Positions 8,072-15,927 of a stretch of 32,513 nucleotides of DNA are shown piece by piece (positions within the stretch are counted from its first letter, which is position 1; every line of letters starts with the position of its first letter). Both the position numbers and the translations under genes were made by a program. The notes beneath the pieces were generated by a model. The model was not told where the DNA came from. It saw only the letters and a program-made list of their open reading frames with translations, and made no database searches. The stretch comes from SVTX01 sp045588675 (GTDB lineage: Bacteria; Bacillota; Clostridia; Oscillospirales; CAG-272): NCBI GenBank assembly GCA_045588675.1, contig JAZNER010000064.1, positions 1 through 32,513 on the forward strand, in the 5' to 3' direction.

Positions 8072-8512
8072 TTATACCTCCTCTGCCTGTCCACCTGCTG
8101 CTGTTATCTTTTCCTTAGCTGTTGCTGAAAAGACTACTGCTTTAACAGTAAGTTTTTTAGTAAGCTCGCCGTTGCCGAGAACCTTAAGTCCGTCAAGCTC
8201 CTTGCGAACAATCTTTTTAGCGAGAAGAGCTTCCATATCTACTACTGCACCGTTCTCAAAAACATTGAGGTCGGATACATTCACGATAGCGTAATGTGTA
8301 GCAAATTTGTTGTTAAAGCCTCTCTTGGGGAGCTTTCTGTAAAGAGGAAGCTGACCGCCCTCAAAGCCGGGTCTTACACCACCGCCGGAACGAGCGTTCT
8401 GACCCTTGTGACCCTTGCCTGCTGTCTTTCCGTTACCTGAGCCGGGGCCTCTGCCACGTCTCCAAGCGGACTTAGACGAACCTTCTGCGGGTTTAAGTTC
8501 ATTAAGTTTCAT
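8072..8512 (-). CDS. rplO: 50S ribosomal protein L15
   Basis: Large-subunit assembly protein, 146 residues. The Gly/Arg-rich N-terminal extension (WRRGRGPGSGNGKTAGKGHKG) and the GFEGGQLPLYRKLPKRGF block are diagnostic. It lies between rpmD and secY, and its end holds the SD for secY. Confidence 0.97.
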   Translation of the reverse strand: MKLNELKPAEGSSKSAWRRGRGPGSGNGKTAGKGHKGQNARSGGGVRPGFEGGQLPLYRKLPKRGFNNKFATHYAIVNVSDLNVFENGAVVDMEALLAKKIVRKELDGLKVLGNGELTKKLTVKAVVFSATAKEKITAAGGQAEEV

Positions 8513-8528
8513 TCTCTTATACCTCCTA

Positions 8529-8708
8529 TTAGTCTTCTACAGTCTCAACTGTTACGAGGTGAGCGAGAACTTTAATCTTACCTGCGAGAACCGCATCATC
8601 ATTGTGAACTATAAAGTCACCAATCTTATTAAGACCAAGCGACTTTGCAGTTGCTCTCTGATTGGGCTTAGAAGCGATAAGACTTTTTGTAAGTGTAACC
8701 TTTTTCAT
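8529..8708 (-). CDS. rpmD: 50S ribosomal protein L30
   Basis: Small large-subunit protein, 59 residues, on the minus strand. It starts MKKVTLTKSLIASKPNQ and contains TAKSLGLNKIGD, matching the L30 pattern of a short ferredoxin-like fold. The TAA stop is at 8529-8531. An SD (AAGGAGG) precedes the ATG. Its place between rpsE and rplO is standard for the spc operon. Confidence 0.95.
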   Translation of the reverse strand: MKKVTLTKSLIASKPNQRATAKSLGLNKIGDFIVHNDDAVLAGKIKVLAHLVTVETVED

Positions 8709-8722
8709 TTTTCTTATCCTCC

Positions 8723-9226
8723 TTAACCTTTAACCTGTTCTACGCTGATGTCACGAATCTTCGCAACCTCTTCAGCGGTACGGAGTTCCTTAAGTCCTTC
8801 CATAGTTGCCTTAACAACGTTTGTAGGATTGTTGGAACGCAAGCACTTTGCTCTGATATTCTTGATACCAGCAGCCTCAAGCACTGCTCTTACCTTACCA
8901 CCTGCGATAATACCTGTACCGAGTGCAGCGGGCTTCAAAAGAACCCTACCGGCTCCGAATACGCCTGTTACCTCGTGAGGTATTGTTGTTCCCTTGAGGG
9001 AAACTGTTATCATATTTTTCTTCGCATCTTCGATTCCCTTGCGGATTGCTTCGGAAACTTCTGCGGCCTTTCCAAGACCTACGCCAACGTGACCGTTGCC
9101 GTCACCTACTACCATAAGTGCTGCAAAACGAGCGATACGACCGCCCTTTACAGTCTTGGAAACACGGTTCAGCGAGACGAGCTTTTCCTGAAGCTCATGC
9201 TCTGCCGGATTAAATTTCTGTGCCAT
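8723..9226 (-). CDS. rpsE: 30S ribosomal protein S5
   Basis: Small-subunit protein involved in decoding accuracy, 167 residues. The N-terminal double-stranded-RNA-like domain has VSKTVKGGRIARFAALMVVGDGNGHVG; the loop with KGGR is where spectinomycin-resistance changes occur in the family. The C-terminal domain has KCLRSNNPTNVVKATMEGL. An SD (AGGAGG) precedes the ATG. A 77-base spacer with an 8-bp hairpin (9246-9253 with 9265-9272) separates it from rplR. Confidence 0.97.
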   Translation of the reverse strand: MAQKFNPAEHELQEKLVSLNRVSKTVKGGRIARFAALMVVGDGNGHVGVGLGKAAEVSEAIRKGIEDAKKNMITVSLKGTTIPHEVTGVFGAGRVLLKPAALGTGIIAGGKVRAVLEAAGIKNIRAKCLRSNNPTNVVKATMEGLKELRTAEEVAKIRDISVEQVKG

Positions 9227-9303
9227 TTCTGGTTTCCTCCTGAATTGTTCAAATAATTAATTTGTTTGAACAGTGTACAAACCGGTTACTAATCTGTTTT
9301 AGA

Positions 9304-9663
9304 TTAGAACTTCAAGCCGCCCTCGCGAGCGCCTTCAGCCAATTCCGATACACGTCCGTGATAAAGATAGCCGCCTCTGTCGAATACGACTTCCAAAATA
9401 CCTTGTGCTATTGCCTTTTCCGCAATCATCTTTCCGACCTCGCGAGCTGCAGCCTTGTTGCCGCCATTGCCCTCGAAGGATGCGCCGTAAGTTGAAGCGG
9501 AAACCAATGTTTTACCTGCAACGTCGTCAATAATCTGTGCAGAAATGTTCGCATTTGAACGATATACTGCAAGACGAGGACGTGCTGCTGTACCTGAAAT
9601 CTTTGCTCTGACTCTCTTATGTCTCTTAAGACGAGCCTGAATGCTCACTCTTCTTGATACCAT
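9304..9663 (-). CDS. rplR: 50S ribosomal protein L18
   Basis: 5S rRNA-binding protein, 119 residues. It has a basic N-terminus (RRVSIQARLKRHKRVRAKISGT), RLAVYRSN, and the C-terminal FDRGGYLYHGRVSELAEGAREGGLKF. It forms the 5S RNP with L5, which is encoded in the same operon. An SD lies just before the ATG, within the short rplF-rplR spacer. Confidence 0.97.
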   Translation of the reverse strand: MVSRRVSIQARLKRHKRVRAKISGTAARPRLAVYRSNANISAQIIDDVAGKTLVSASTYGASFEGNGGNKAAAREVGKMIAEKAIAQGILEVVFDRGGYLYHGRVSELAEGAREGGLKF

Positions 9664-9681
9664 ATTACTCCACTCCTTTCA

Positions 9682-10302
9682 TTATTTACCGGTCTTTCCG
9701 GCTTTACGACGAACTCTCTCGTCGATGTAACGGATTCCCTTGCCGTGATAAGGCTCAGGGGGACGCTTACCTCTGATAACAGCTGCCATCTGACCAACTT
9801 CCTGCTTGTTAGCACCTTCAACAACGATAATGATACCGCCGTTAACTTTTTCAGTTGTCATCTGGTCAATACCCTGTGCCTTGATTTCTGCTTCGTTAGG
9901 AACAGAGATTTTAACTGTATCTGTGTCGCTTACAATATATTTAGCCTGGGGAGTTCCCTTGCCGGGCATAAGCGAATAGCCCACATAGAGCTGAAGGTCC
10001 TTGCCGGACTTAACTGCCTTGTAACCTACACCGATAATCATAAGAACCTTCTTATAACCTGTGTGTACACCTGTTACCATGTTCTGAACAAGGGCACGTG
10101 TAAGGCCGTGAACGCTTCTATCCTCTTTTTCATCTGTAGGTCTTGTAACGAGCACCTGATTGCCTTCAACAGTAATTGTCATTCTGTCGCTGAAGCTTTC
10201 AGTGAGTGTACCCTTAGGACCCTTTGCGGTAACTGTATTACCGTTAACTGTTACTGTAACACCTGCAGGAATTTCAACAGGCATTCTACCAATTCTTGAC
10301 AT
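9682..10302 (-). CDS. rplF: 50S ribosomal protein L6 with extra loops
   Basis: Large-subunit protein near the sarcin-ricin loop, 206 residues, against about 179 in B. subtilis. The N-terminal half (MSRIGRMPVEIPAGVTV, VHGLTRALVQNMV) and the end (RPPEPYHGKGIRY) are ordinary. The extra length lies between GYS (108-110) and NKQEVGQ (165-171). It appears as two additions, around residues 113-126 and 141-156, in loops of the second domain. Reading frame and codon use are unbroken, so this is a true insertion and not a frameshift. SD and start are normal. Confidence 0.95.
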   Translation of the reverse strand: MSRIGRMPVEIPAGVTVTVNGNTVTAKGPKGTLTESFSDRMTITVEGNQVLVTRPTDEKEDRSVHGLTRALVQNMVTGVHTGYKKVLMIIGVGYKAVKSGKDLQLYVGYSLMPGKGTPQAKYIVSDTDTVKISVPNEAEIKAQGIDQMTTEKVNGGIIIVVEGANKQEVGQMAAVIRGKRPPEPYHGKGIRYIDERVRRKAGKTGK

Positions 10303-10322
10303 ATTAGTATCCTCCCGTTAAA

Positions 10323-10718
10323 TTACCATACAAACGCAAGAACTTCGCCGCCAACCTTGAGCGAGCGAGCCTTTTTGTCTGTCATGATTCCCTTTGATGT
10401 GGAAACAATCGCGATACCAAGACCGTTCATAACCTTAGGCATATCCTCATAGCCTGCGTAAATACGAAGACCGGGTTTTGAAACTCTCTTGAGACCTCTG
10501 ATTACCTTTGTTTTGCCAACATACTTAAGAGTAACTCTGATTGTACCCTGATTTCCGTTGTCAACTACCTCATAGCCCTTGATATAACCTTCTTCTACAA
10601 GGATATCAGCTATGGACTTCTTCATGTTGGATGCAGGAATGTCCACAGTAGCATGCTTAGCGTTGCTAGCATTTCTGATTCTTGTGAGCATATCTGCAAT
10701 AACATCTGACATTTGCAT
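10323..10718 (-). CDS. rpsH: 30S ribosomal protein S8
   Basis: Primary 16S-binding protein, 131 residues. I place the start at 10718 (MQMSDVIADMLTRIRNA) because AGGAGG at 10727-10732 fits with an 8-base gap; an in-frame ATG at 10739 would lie upstream of the SD. The C-terminal signature STSKGIMTDKKARSLKVGGEVLAFVW is intact. S8 is the spc-operon repressor in E. coli. Here it is preceded by an unusually long 194-base structured spacer. Confidence 0.96.
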   Translation of the reverse strand: MQMSDVIADMLTRIRNASNAKHATVDIPASNMKKSIADILVEEGYIKGYEVVDNGNQGTIRVTLKYVGKTKVIRGLKRVSKPGLRIYAGYEDMPKVMNGLGIAIVSTSKGIMTDKKARSLKVGGEVLAFVW

Positions 10719-10753
10719 TTTCTTTTCCTCCTGATGCAAGTTTAATTTTTTCT

Positions 10754-10894
10754 TGCTGCCACAAATCTATTGTGGCGGCATATCGGCGGTTAAGTCCAAC
10801 TTGTTTGCACTAAGATTAACTTCCTTCCGATAGTTGGGGATTATATTTAGAGCAGGGGCTTTAAGGGAAATCCCTTAAAAGACCGCCACGCTCT
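10754..10894 (-). promoter_or_regulatory. Structured RNA spacer between rpsN and rpsH
   Basis: The transcript here can form three hairpins in a row. The first pairs 10894-10890 with 10853-10849 and has an inner 8-bp stem (10860-10867 with 10872-10879). The second pairs UAUCGG (10832-10827) with CCGAUA (10786-10781), with inner GUUAA/UUAAC. The third is an 11-pair stem with one G-U (10780-10770 with 10764-10754), ending about 20 bases before the rpsH SD. No U-runs follow and no coding frame is convincing. A ribosomal-protein binding site is possible. Confidence 0.45.
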
Positions 10895-10912
10895 CAACAA
10901 AATGGTAAATTA

Positions 10913-11098
10913 TTACCAGCTTGCTTTCTTTACACCCGGAATTTCACCCTTGTATGCGAGGTTTCTGAAGCAAATACGACAAACACCATACTTACGCATG
11001 TAAGAGTGGGGGCGTCCGCAGATTTTGCATCTGTTGTACTCGCGAGTGGAATACTTCTGGGGTTTTTGTTGTTTGAGTATCATCGCTGTTTTAGCCAT
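10913..11098 (-). CDS. rpsN: 30S ribosomal protein S14, type Z
   Basis: Short zinc-binding S14, 61 residues, with C24, C27, C40 and C43 (CKIC...CRIC) forming the zinc site. It ends with GEIPGVKKASW, the usual type Z terminus. It follows rplE as in Bacillota. An SD (GGAGG) precedes the ATG. Confidence 0.98.
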   Translation of the reverse strand: MAKTAMILKQQKPQKYSTREYNRCKICGRPHSYMRKYGVCRICFRNLAYKGEIPGVKKASW

Positions 11099-11114
11099 TT
11101 TCCATTACCTCCGA

Positions 11115-11654
11115 TTATCTTGCGAAGGGAGCGCCCATAAGTGTGAGCAACTCTCTTGCTTCGTCATCTGTTTTTGCAGTTGTTACAAAGCAGATGTCCA
11201 TACCGCGGATTTTGTCAACCTTATCGTACTCAATTTCAGGGAATATAAGCTGTTCCTTAAGACCGAGGGAGTAGTTGCCGCGTCCATCGAATGCGTTGGG
11301 GTTGATACCCTTGAAGTCACGAACTCTGGGAAGAGCAAAGTTGAAAAGTCTATCCATGAATTCGTACATCTTTTCGCCGCGAAGTGTTACCTTTGCGCCA
11401 ATCTTCATGCCCTGACGGAGCTTGAAGTTAGCAACTGACTTCTTTGCATAAGTCGGAACTGCCTTCTGACCGGTGATTATACCAAGGTCCTCAATAATAG
11501 AATCGATAACCTTTGTGTTGTCCTTTGCGTCGCCTGCACCAATGTTAACAACTATCTTGTCAAACTTTGGAATCTGCATTACGCTGCTGTAAGAAAACTT
11601 CTTCATGAGGGCGGGAGCAACCTCGGAAGAATACATATCTCTAAGTCTTGCCAT
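11115..11654 (-). CDS. rplE: 50S ribosomal protein L5
   Basis: 5S rRNA-binding protein of the central protuberance, 179 residues. I prefer the ATG at 11654 (MARLRDMYSSEVAP) over a TTG at 11660, because the SD GGAGGG ends nine bases before the ATG. Typical blocks are GQKAVPTYAKKSVANFKLR, GAKVTLRGEKMYEFMDRL and KEQLIFPEI. The length equals that of B. subtilis L5. Confidence 0.97.
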   Translation of the reverse strand: MARLRDMYSSEVAPALMKKFSYSSVMQIPKFDKIVVNIGAGDAKDNTKVIDSIIEDLGIITGQKAVPTYAKKSVANFKLRQGMKIGAKVTLRGEKMYEFMDRLFNFALPRVRDFKGINPNAFDGRGNYSLGLKEQLIFPEIEYDKVDKIRGMDICFVTTAKTDDEARELLTLMGAPFAR

Positions 11655-11669
11655 TTTCAATTACCCTCC

Positions 11670-11987
11670 TCAATCAAACTTGTGTCCGCACTTTGCACAA
11701 ACGCGAACCTTCTTGCCGTCAACTGTTTCATGGTGAACTCTTACGCCCTTATCACACTTGGGGCAGAAGAGTGCAACCTTAGAAGCATACATAGCACCCT
11801 CAGCATCTACGATGCCGCCTGTCTCGCCTTGTCTGCGAGGCTTAACGTGCTTGTGAATAATGTTTGCACCCTTAACAAGTACCTTGCTCTCCTTAGGAGA
11901 AGTAGCGATAACCTCGCCCTTCACACCCTTAGAGTTACCGGAAAGTACCACTACGGTGTCGCCTGTCTTAATATGAAGATTTGCCAT
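11670..11987 (-). CDS. rplX: 50S ribosomal protein L24 with C-terminal zinc ribbon
   Basis: Assembly-initiator protein with an N-terminal KOW domain (IKTGDTVVVLSGNSKGVKGEV), 105 residues. The C-terminal part has C75/C78 (CPKC) and C97/C100 (CAKC), a zinc-ribbon-like pair found in the C+ form of L24. Together with zinc forms of S4, S14 and L36 this shows a ribosome rich in zinc-binding variants. Its stop lies next to the SD of rplE. Confidence 0.97.
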   Translation of the reverse strand: MANLHIKTGDTVVVLSGNSKGVKGEVIATSPKESKVLVKGANIIHKHVKPRRQGETGGIVDAEGAMYASKVALFCPKCDKGVRVHHETVDGKKVRVCAKCGHKFD

Positions 11988-12005
11988 CGTCTTGTTACCT
12001 CCTGA

Positions 12006-12374
12006 TTAAAGTACTTCGGGAGCAAGTGAAAGAATTTTCAAGAAATCCTTTTCACGAAGCTCTCTTGCCACTGGGCCAAAGATACGAGTACCTCTGGGAG
12101 TGTTGTCTTCTTTGATAATTACTGCTGCGTTCTCATCGAACTTAATGTAAGAACCGTCGGCTCTCTTTATGCCCTTTGCGCTTCTTACGATTACAGCCTT
12201 AACTACATCACCTTTTTTTACCATACCACCGGGGATTGCCTTCTTAACAGAGCAAACCACGATGTCGCCGATGTTGCCGTATCTGCGGCCTGTTCCACCG
12301 AGAACTCTGATGCACATCAGCTCTTTAGCGCCGGTATTATCGGCAACTTTCATTAAAGATTGCTGTTGAATCAT
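12006..12374 (-). CDS. rplN: 50S ribosomal protein L14
   Basis: Beta-barrel protein at the subunit interface, 122 residues, the standard length. It begins MIQQQSLMKVADNTGAKELMCIRV and ends KDFLKILSLAPEVL. A 57-base spacer before it carries a small 5-bp hairpin (12399-12403 with 12410-12414) and then the SD. Confidence 0.98.
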   Translation of the reverse strand: MIQQQSLMKVADNTGAKELMCIRVLGGTGRRYGNIGDIVVCSVKKAIPGGMVKKGDVVKAVIVRSAKGIKRADGSYIKFDENAAVIIKEDNTPRGTRIFGPVARELREKDFLKILSLAPEVL

Positions 12375-12431
12375 TTTGTTTTCCTCCTACTGTTTCGAGT
12401 ACGCTTCGACGTACCTACTATTCGAATTCAA

Positions 12432-12692
12432 TTATTTTGCTTTTTCGATTACTTCAACAACTCTCCATCTCTTTGTTTTTGAGAGAGGTCTTGTTTCCAT
12501 AATTCTTACTTTGTCGCCTATACCGCACTCGTTGTTCTCATCGTGAGCGTGAACCTTAAGTGTGCGCTTGATGATTTTGCCATATACGGGGTGCTTTACG
12601 TTGTCCTCGATAGCAATGACAACTGTCTTGTCCATCTTGTCGCTGACAACCATGCCGACTCTAACTTTTCTAAGTGTTCTTTCTTCTGTCAT
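12432..12692 (-). CDS. rpsQ: 30S ribosomal protein S17
   Basis: Primary 16S-binding OB-fold protein, 86 residues. Typical blocks are VGMVVSDKMDKTVVI, HPVYGKIIKRTLKVHAHDE and IMETRPLSKTKRWRVVE. It follows rpmC by ten bases, and its SD is in that short gap. Confidence 0.98.
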   Translation of the reverse strand: MTEERTLRKVRVGMVVSDKMDKTVVIAIEDNVKHPVYGKIIKRTLKVHAHDENNECGIGDKVRIMETRPLSKTKRWRVVEVIEKAK

Positions 12693-12702
12693 GACTGCCT
12701 CC

Positions 12703-12891
12703 TTATGTGTTCTTCTCGTTGAGAACTGTCATTACACGAGCGATATCACGCTTAACCTCTGTAATTCTGTGAGGATTTTCAAGCTGATTTACTGCGTGCT
12801 GGAAACGGAGGTTAAAAAGCTCTTTCTTAAGTTCTGTGAGCTTTGCGCTGAGCTGTTCAGCTGTCATTTCTCTGATTTCAGTTACTTTCAT
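12703..12891 (-). CDS. rpmC: 50S ribosomal protein L29
   Basis: Small two-helix protein near the tunnel exit, 62 residues. It carries the LKKELFNLRFQHAVNQLENPHRI block and RDIARVMTVL. It starts four bases after the rplP stop, and its SD (AGGAGG) lies within the last codons of rplP, so translation is likely coupled. Confidence 0.98.
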   Translation of the reverse strand: MKVTEIREMTAEQLSAKLTELKKELFNLRFQHAVNQLENPHRITEVKRDIARVMTVLNEKNT

Positions 12892-12895
12892 GAGC

Positions 12896-13318
12896 TTATG
12901 CCTCCTTTACTTCTTCTTTTACTACGAATTTTGTCTTAATGGGGGGCTTGTGTCCTGCAAGACGCATAGCTTCGCGTGCTACTTCCTCAGAAACACCGTC
13001 CATCTCGAACATAACTCTGCCCGGCTTAACTACTGCTACCCAGTACTCAGGTGAACCCTTACCGGAACCCATTCGAGTCTCAGCAGGCTTTTCAGTAATA
13101 GGCTTATCGGGGAAAATCTTAATCCAAACCTTACCGCCACGCTTAATGTAACGTGTCATTGCGATACGGGCTGCTTCTATCTGGTTGCTTGTGATCCAAG
13201 CAGGCTCAAGGGCCATAAGGCCATAGTTACCCTGAGTAACTGTGTTACCTCTGCTTGCCTTACCCTTAAGTCTTCCGCGCTGTACGCGACGGAATTTTAC
13301 TCTTTTAGGCATTAACAT
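12896..13318 (-). CDS. rplP: 50S ribosomal protein L16
   Basis: A-site tRNA-contacting protein, 140 residues. The start MLMPKRVKFRRVQRGR matches the usual ML-PKRV form; a second ATG lies six bases later. The ATG overlaps the rpsC stop (TAATG), with the SD GGAGGTG inside rpsC. The conserved QIEAARIAMTRYIKRGGKVWI and GSGKGSPEYWVAVVKPG blocks are intact. Confidence 0.97.
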   Translation of the reverse strand: MLMPKRVKFRRVQRGRLKGKASRGNTVTQGNYGLMALEPAWITSNQIEAARIAMTRYIKRGGKVWIKIFPDKPITEKPAETRMGSGKGSPEYWVAVVKPGRVMFEMDGVSEEVAREAMRLAGHKPPIKTKFVVKEEVKEA

Positions 13319-14109
13319 TATTTAGCACCTCCATCTCTGGGAGTTCTTTCAGCTCTGGGAGCTCTGTCAGAACGAGCAGGACGGTTGTTGTTACCGTTTC
13401 TTCTGTCGCGTCTTTCGCCGTTGTTACGACGGTCACCACGGTTATCTCTGCGCTCGCCGTTCTGCGCGGGACGGTTTACTTCGTTGAGAACCTCTCCCTT
13501 GTAGATCCAAGTCTTTACGCCGATCTTACCGTAAGTTGTGTTTGCTTCCCAGAAGCCGTACTCAATGTCAGCTCTGAGAGTCTGAAGCGGGATTGTACCC
13601 TCGTGGTAGTGCTCTGCACGTGCGATTTCAGCGCCGCCGAGACGACCGCTGCAGGAAATCTTAATTCCCTTTGCGCCAAGTCTCATTGTGTTTCTGATCG
13701 CCATCTTCATTGCACGACGGAAGGATACACGCTTTTCAAGCTGTAAGCAGATGTTCTCTGCTACGAGCTGAGCGTTAAGGTCGGGCTGTCTTACCTCAAT
13801 AACATTGAGGGAAACAGGCATTCCTACCATCTTCTCAAGCTCTGCTTTGTACTTCTCGATTTCAACGCCGCCCTTACCGATAACCATACCGGGCTTCGCA
13901 CAGTGAATGAACACTCTTACTCTGCGGCTGTCTCTCTCGATTTCGATCTTAGGAATACCAGCTTCCTGGAGTTCCTTTTTAAGATACTTTCTGATCTTGT
14001 AGTCGGATACAAGAGTGTCGCCGAAAACTTCGTCTTTTGCGAACCATCTTGAATCCCAATTCTTTATAACGCCTACTCTGAGGCCGTGGGGATTAACTTT
14101 CTGTCCCAT
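13318..14109 (-). CDS. rpsC: 30S ribosomal protein S3 with Arg-rich tail
   Basis: Small-subunit head protein at the mRNA entry, 263 residues; B. subtilis S3 has 218. The KH domain has the GKGG loop (78-81), and the C-terminal domain ends at VKTWIYKGEVLN (about residue 209). After it comes a low-complexity tail of about 53 residues, full of Arg, Asn, Asp and Gly (GERRDRRNGNNNRPARSDRA), probably disordered and RNA-binding. The tail contains the SD of rplP. It is in frame and not a run-on, since the next gene start overlaps its stop. Confidence 0.97.
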   Translation of the reverse strand: MGQKVNPHGLRVGVIKNWDSRWFAKDEVFGDTLVSDYKIRKYLKKELQEAGIPKIEIERDSRRVRVFIHCAKPGMVIGKGGVEIEKYKAELEKMVGMPVSLNVIEVRQPDLNAQLVAENICLQLEKRVSFRRAMKMAIRNTMRLGAKGIKISCSGRLGGAEIARAEHYHEGTIPLQTLRADIEYGFWEANTTYGKIGVKTWIYKGEVLNEVNRPAQNGERRDNRGDRRNNGERRDRRNGNNNRPARSDRAPRAERTPRDGGAK

Positions 14110-14126
14110 TACTCTTGTCTCCTCTC

Positions 14127-14462
14127 TTAGTTTCTTTCTTTAACTACCATTGTTACATGGCAAGTTCTCTTCAAAATTCTATCTGCGCTTCCCTTTGCTC
14201 TGGGCATAATTCTCTTGAGCGTAGGACCGGGAGTTACGAAACACTCGGATACGTAAAGCTTAGAAGAATCCATGTGGAAATTGTTTTCTGCGTTTGCGAT
14301 TGCACTTCCCAACAATTTGATAAGATATTCAGATGCGCCCTTGTGGGTGTTCTTAAGGATCGCCATAGCTGTTCCTGCATCCTTACCTCTGATGAGGTCG
14401 AGAACTATCTTAACCTTACGTGGGGAAATTCTCGCATATTTAAGATATGCTTTTGCTTCCAT
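14127..14462 (-). CDS. rplV: 50S ribosomal protein L22
   Basis: Protein whose beta-hairpin lines the exit tunnel, 111 residues. It carries ARISPRKVKIVLDLIRGK near the start and the hairpin segment GPTLKRIMPRAKGSADRILKRT near residues 80-100. It lies between rpsS and rpsC in the standard order. Confidence 0.98.
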   Translation of the reverse strand: MEAKAYLKYARISPRKVKIVLDLIRGKDAGTAMAILKNTHKGASEYLIKLLGSAIANAENNFHMDSSKLYVSECFVTPGPTLKRIMPRAKGSADRILKRTCHVTMVVKERN

Positions 14463-14480
14463 TATTTTAGTCCTCCCTTA

Positions 14481-14762
14481 TTATTTACCGTTGTTGGATG
14501 TCTTGGAACCGGCGTGTCCCTTGAATGTTCTTGTAGGAGCAAACTCACCAAGCTTGTGACCTACCATATCTTCTGTTACATATACCGGAACGTGCTTTCT
14601 ACCGTCATAAACAGCAATTGTGTGACCGACAAATTCCGGGAATATTGTAGAGGAACGAGACCAAGTTTTAAGAACCTTCTTCTCGCCCTTATCATTCATA
14701 GCGCAAACACGTGTGTAGAGCTTTTCTTTTACAAAAGGCGCTTTCTTAAGGCTTCTGCTCAT
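14481..14762 (-). CDS. rpsS: 30S ribosomal protein S19
   Basis: Head protein bridging to L5, 93 residues. It starts MSRSLKKAPFVKEKLY and has WSRSSTIFPEFVGHTIAVYDGRKHVPVYV plus the GEFAPTRTFKGHAG end. An SD (GGAGGG) lies in the 14-base gap after rplB. Confidence 0.98.
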   Translation of the reverse strand: MSRSLKKAPFVKEKLYTRVCAMNDKGEKKVLKTWSRSSTIFPEFVGHTIAVYDGRKHVPVYVTEDMVGHKLGEFAPTRTFKGHAGSKTSNNGK

Positions 14763-14776
14763 TTTATATTCCCTCC

Positions 14777-15613
14777 TTATTTAGCATTTCTGCGTTTTAC
14801 GATGAACTTGTCTGTGCGAGCCTTCTTGTTTCTGGTCTTAAGACCGAGAGCAGGCTTGCCCCAAGGTGTCATAGGCGAAGCGTGACCGATAGGTGACTTA
14901 CCTTCACCACCACCGTGAGGGTGATCACAGGGGTTCATTACCGAACCGCGTACTGTAGGACGAATGCCCTTATGTCTTGTCTTACCGGCTTTACCAACCT
15001 TGATTGTGTCGTGGTCTGTGTTACCGATCTGACCGATAACTGCCTTACAGTCAAGACGAATGAAACGAACCTCACCGGAAGGAAGTCTTACCTGCGCCAT
15101 GCCGTTTGCTTCCTTTGAAAGCAACTGAGCCATAGTACCTGCAGAACGAACAAGCTGTCCGCCCTTACCGGGGTGGATTTCAATATTGTTAATAAGTGTA
15201 CCAACAGGAATATTTGCAAGAGGCAATGCATTACCAGGTTTAATATCGGCATCTGCGCCGGAGTAAACCTTGTCGCCAACCTTCAAGCCTTCGGGAGCTA
15301 CGATGTAGCTCTTAACGCCTTCATCATTCTGAAGAAGTGCGATGTAAGCTGTTCTGTTGGGGTCGTACTCGATTGCAATTACTTCAGCGGGAACTGTGCT
15401 CAAACGCTTGAAGTCGATAATTCTGTACTTAACCTTGTTTCCGCCACCTCTGTGACGAACTGTGATACGACCGTAGCTGTTACGGCCCGCGTGTTTCTTC
15501 TTAATTACAACGAGGCTCTTCTCGGGAGTGTCCTTTGTAATTACGTCCTTGTAAACAGGAACAGACATGTGTCTTCTCGCGGGTGTCGTAGGTTTATACT
15601 TTAATGTAGCCAT
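14777..15613 (-). CDS. rplB: 50S ribosomal protein L2
   Basis: Core protein of the peptidyl-transferase region, 278 residues. The start is the ATG at 15613 (MATLKYKPTTPARRHMSV), with GGGAGG upstream; an open frame continues further upstream but has no SD. The conserved NPCDHPHGGGEGKSP loop near residue 225 holds the functionally important His. The C-terminus KTRNKKARTDKFIVKRR is typical. Confidence 0.98.
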   Translation of the reverse strand: MATLKYKPTTPARRHMSVPVYKDVITKDTPEKSLVVIKKKHAGRNSYGRITVRHRGGGNKVKYRIIDFKRLSTVPAEVIAIEYDPNRTAYIALLQNDEGVKSYIVAPEGLKVGDKVYSGADADIKPGNALPLANIPVGTLINNIEIHPGKGGQLVRSAGTMAQLLSKEANGMAQVRLPSGEVRFIRLDCKAVIGQIGNTDHDTIKVGKAGKTRHKGIRPTVRGSVMNPCDHPHGGGEGKSPIGHASPMTPWGKPALGLKTRNKKARTDKFIVKRRNAK

Positions 15614-15630
15614 TCTATTCGACCTCCCTC

Positions 15631-15927
15631 TTAGTTCATGCCTTCGAAGAACTCGATTGTCTTGGAATCGGCAGTCAATGTAACGATTGCCTTCTTCCAA
15701 GCACTTGTGTAACCGAAGTGTACACCGTATCTCTTGGGCTTTCTTTTCATATTGATTGTGTTAACGGCCTCAACCTTTGTGCCGGGGAACATAGCTTCAA
15801 CTGCCTGAGCGATTTCAGCTTTGTCAGCAGTCTTTGCTACCTTGAAAACATATTTCTTCTGACCAACCAAATCCATGGATGCTTCAGAAATAATAGGCTT
15901 TATAATAACATCTTCAAGCATTCTCAT
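15631..15927 (-). CDS. rplW: 50S ribosomal protein L23
   Basis: Tunnel-exit protein that docks SRP and trigger factor, 98 residues. It contains IIKPIISEASMDL, KYVFKVAKTADKAEIAQAVE and VNTINMKRKPKR. Its ATG overlaps the rplD stop (TAATG), with GAGGAGG inside rplD. A second Met is two codons later. Confidence 0.97.
   Translation of the reverse strand: MRMLEDVIIKPIISEASMDLVGQKKYVFKVAKTADKAEIAQAVEAMFPGTKVEAVNTINMKRKPKRYGVHFGYTSAWKKAIVTLTADSKTIEFFEGMN

Noticed and set aside
15614..15700. Upstream extension of rplB
   Set aside because: It overlaps the end of rplW and has no SD; the MATLKYKP start with GGGAGG matches other L2 proteins.
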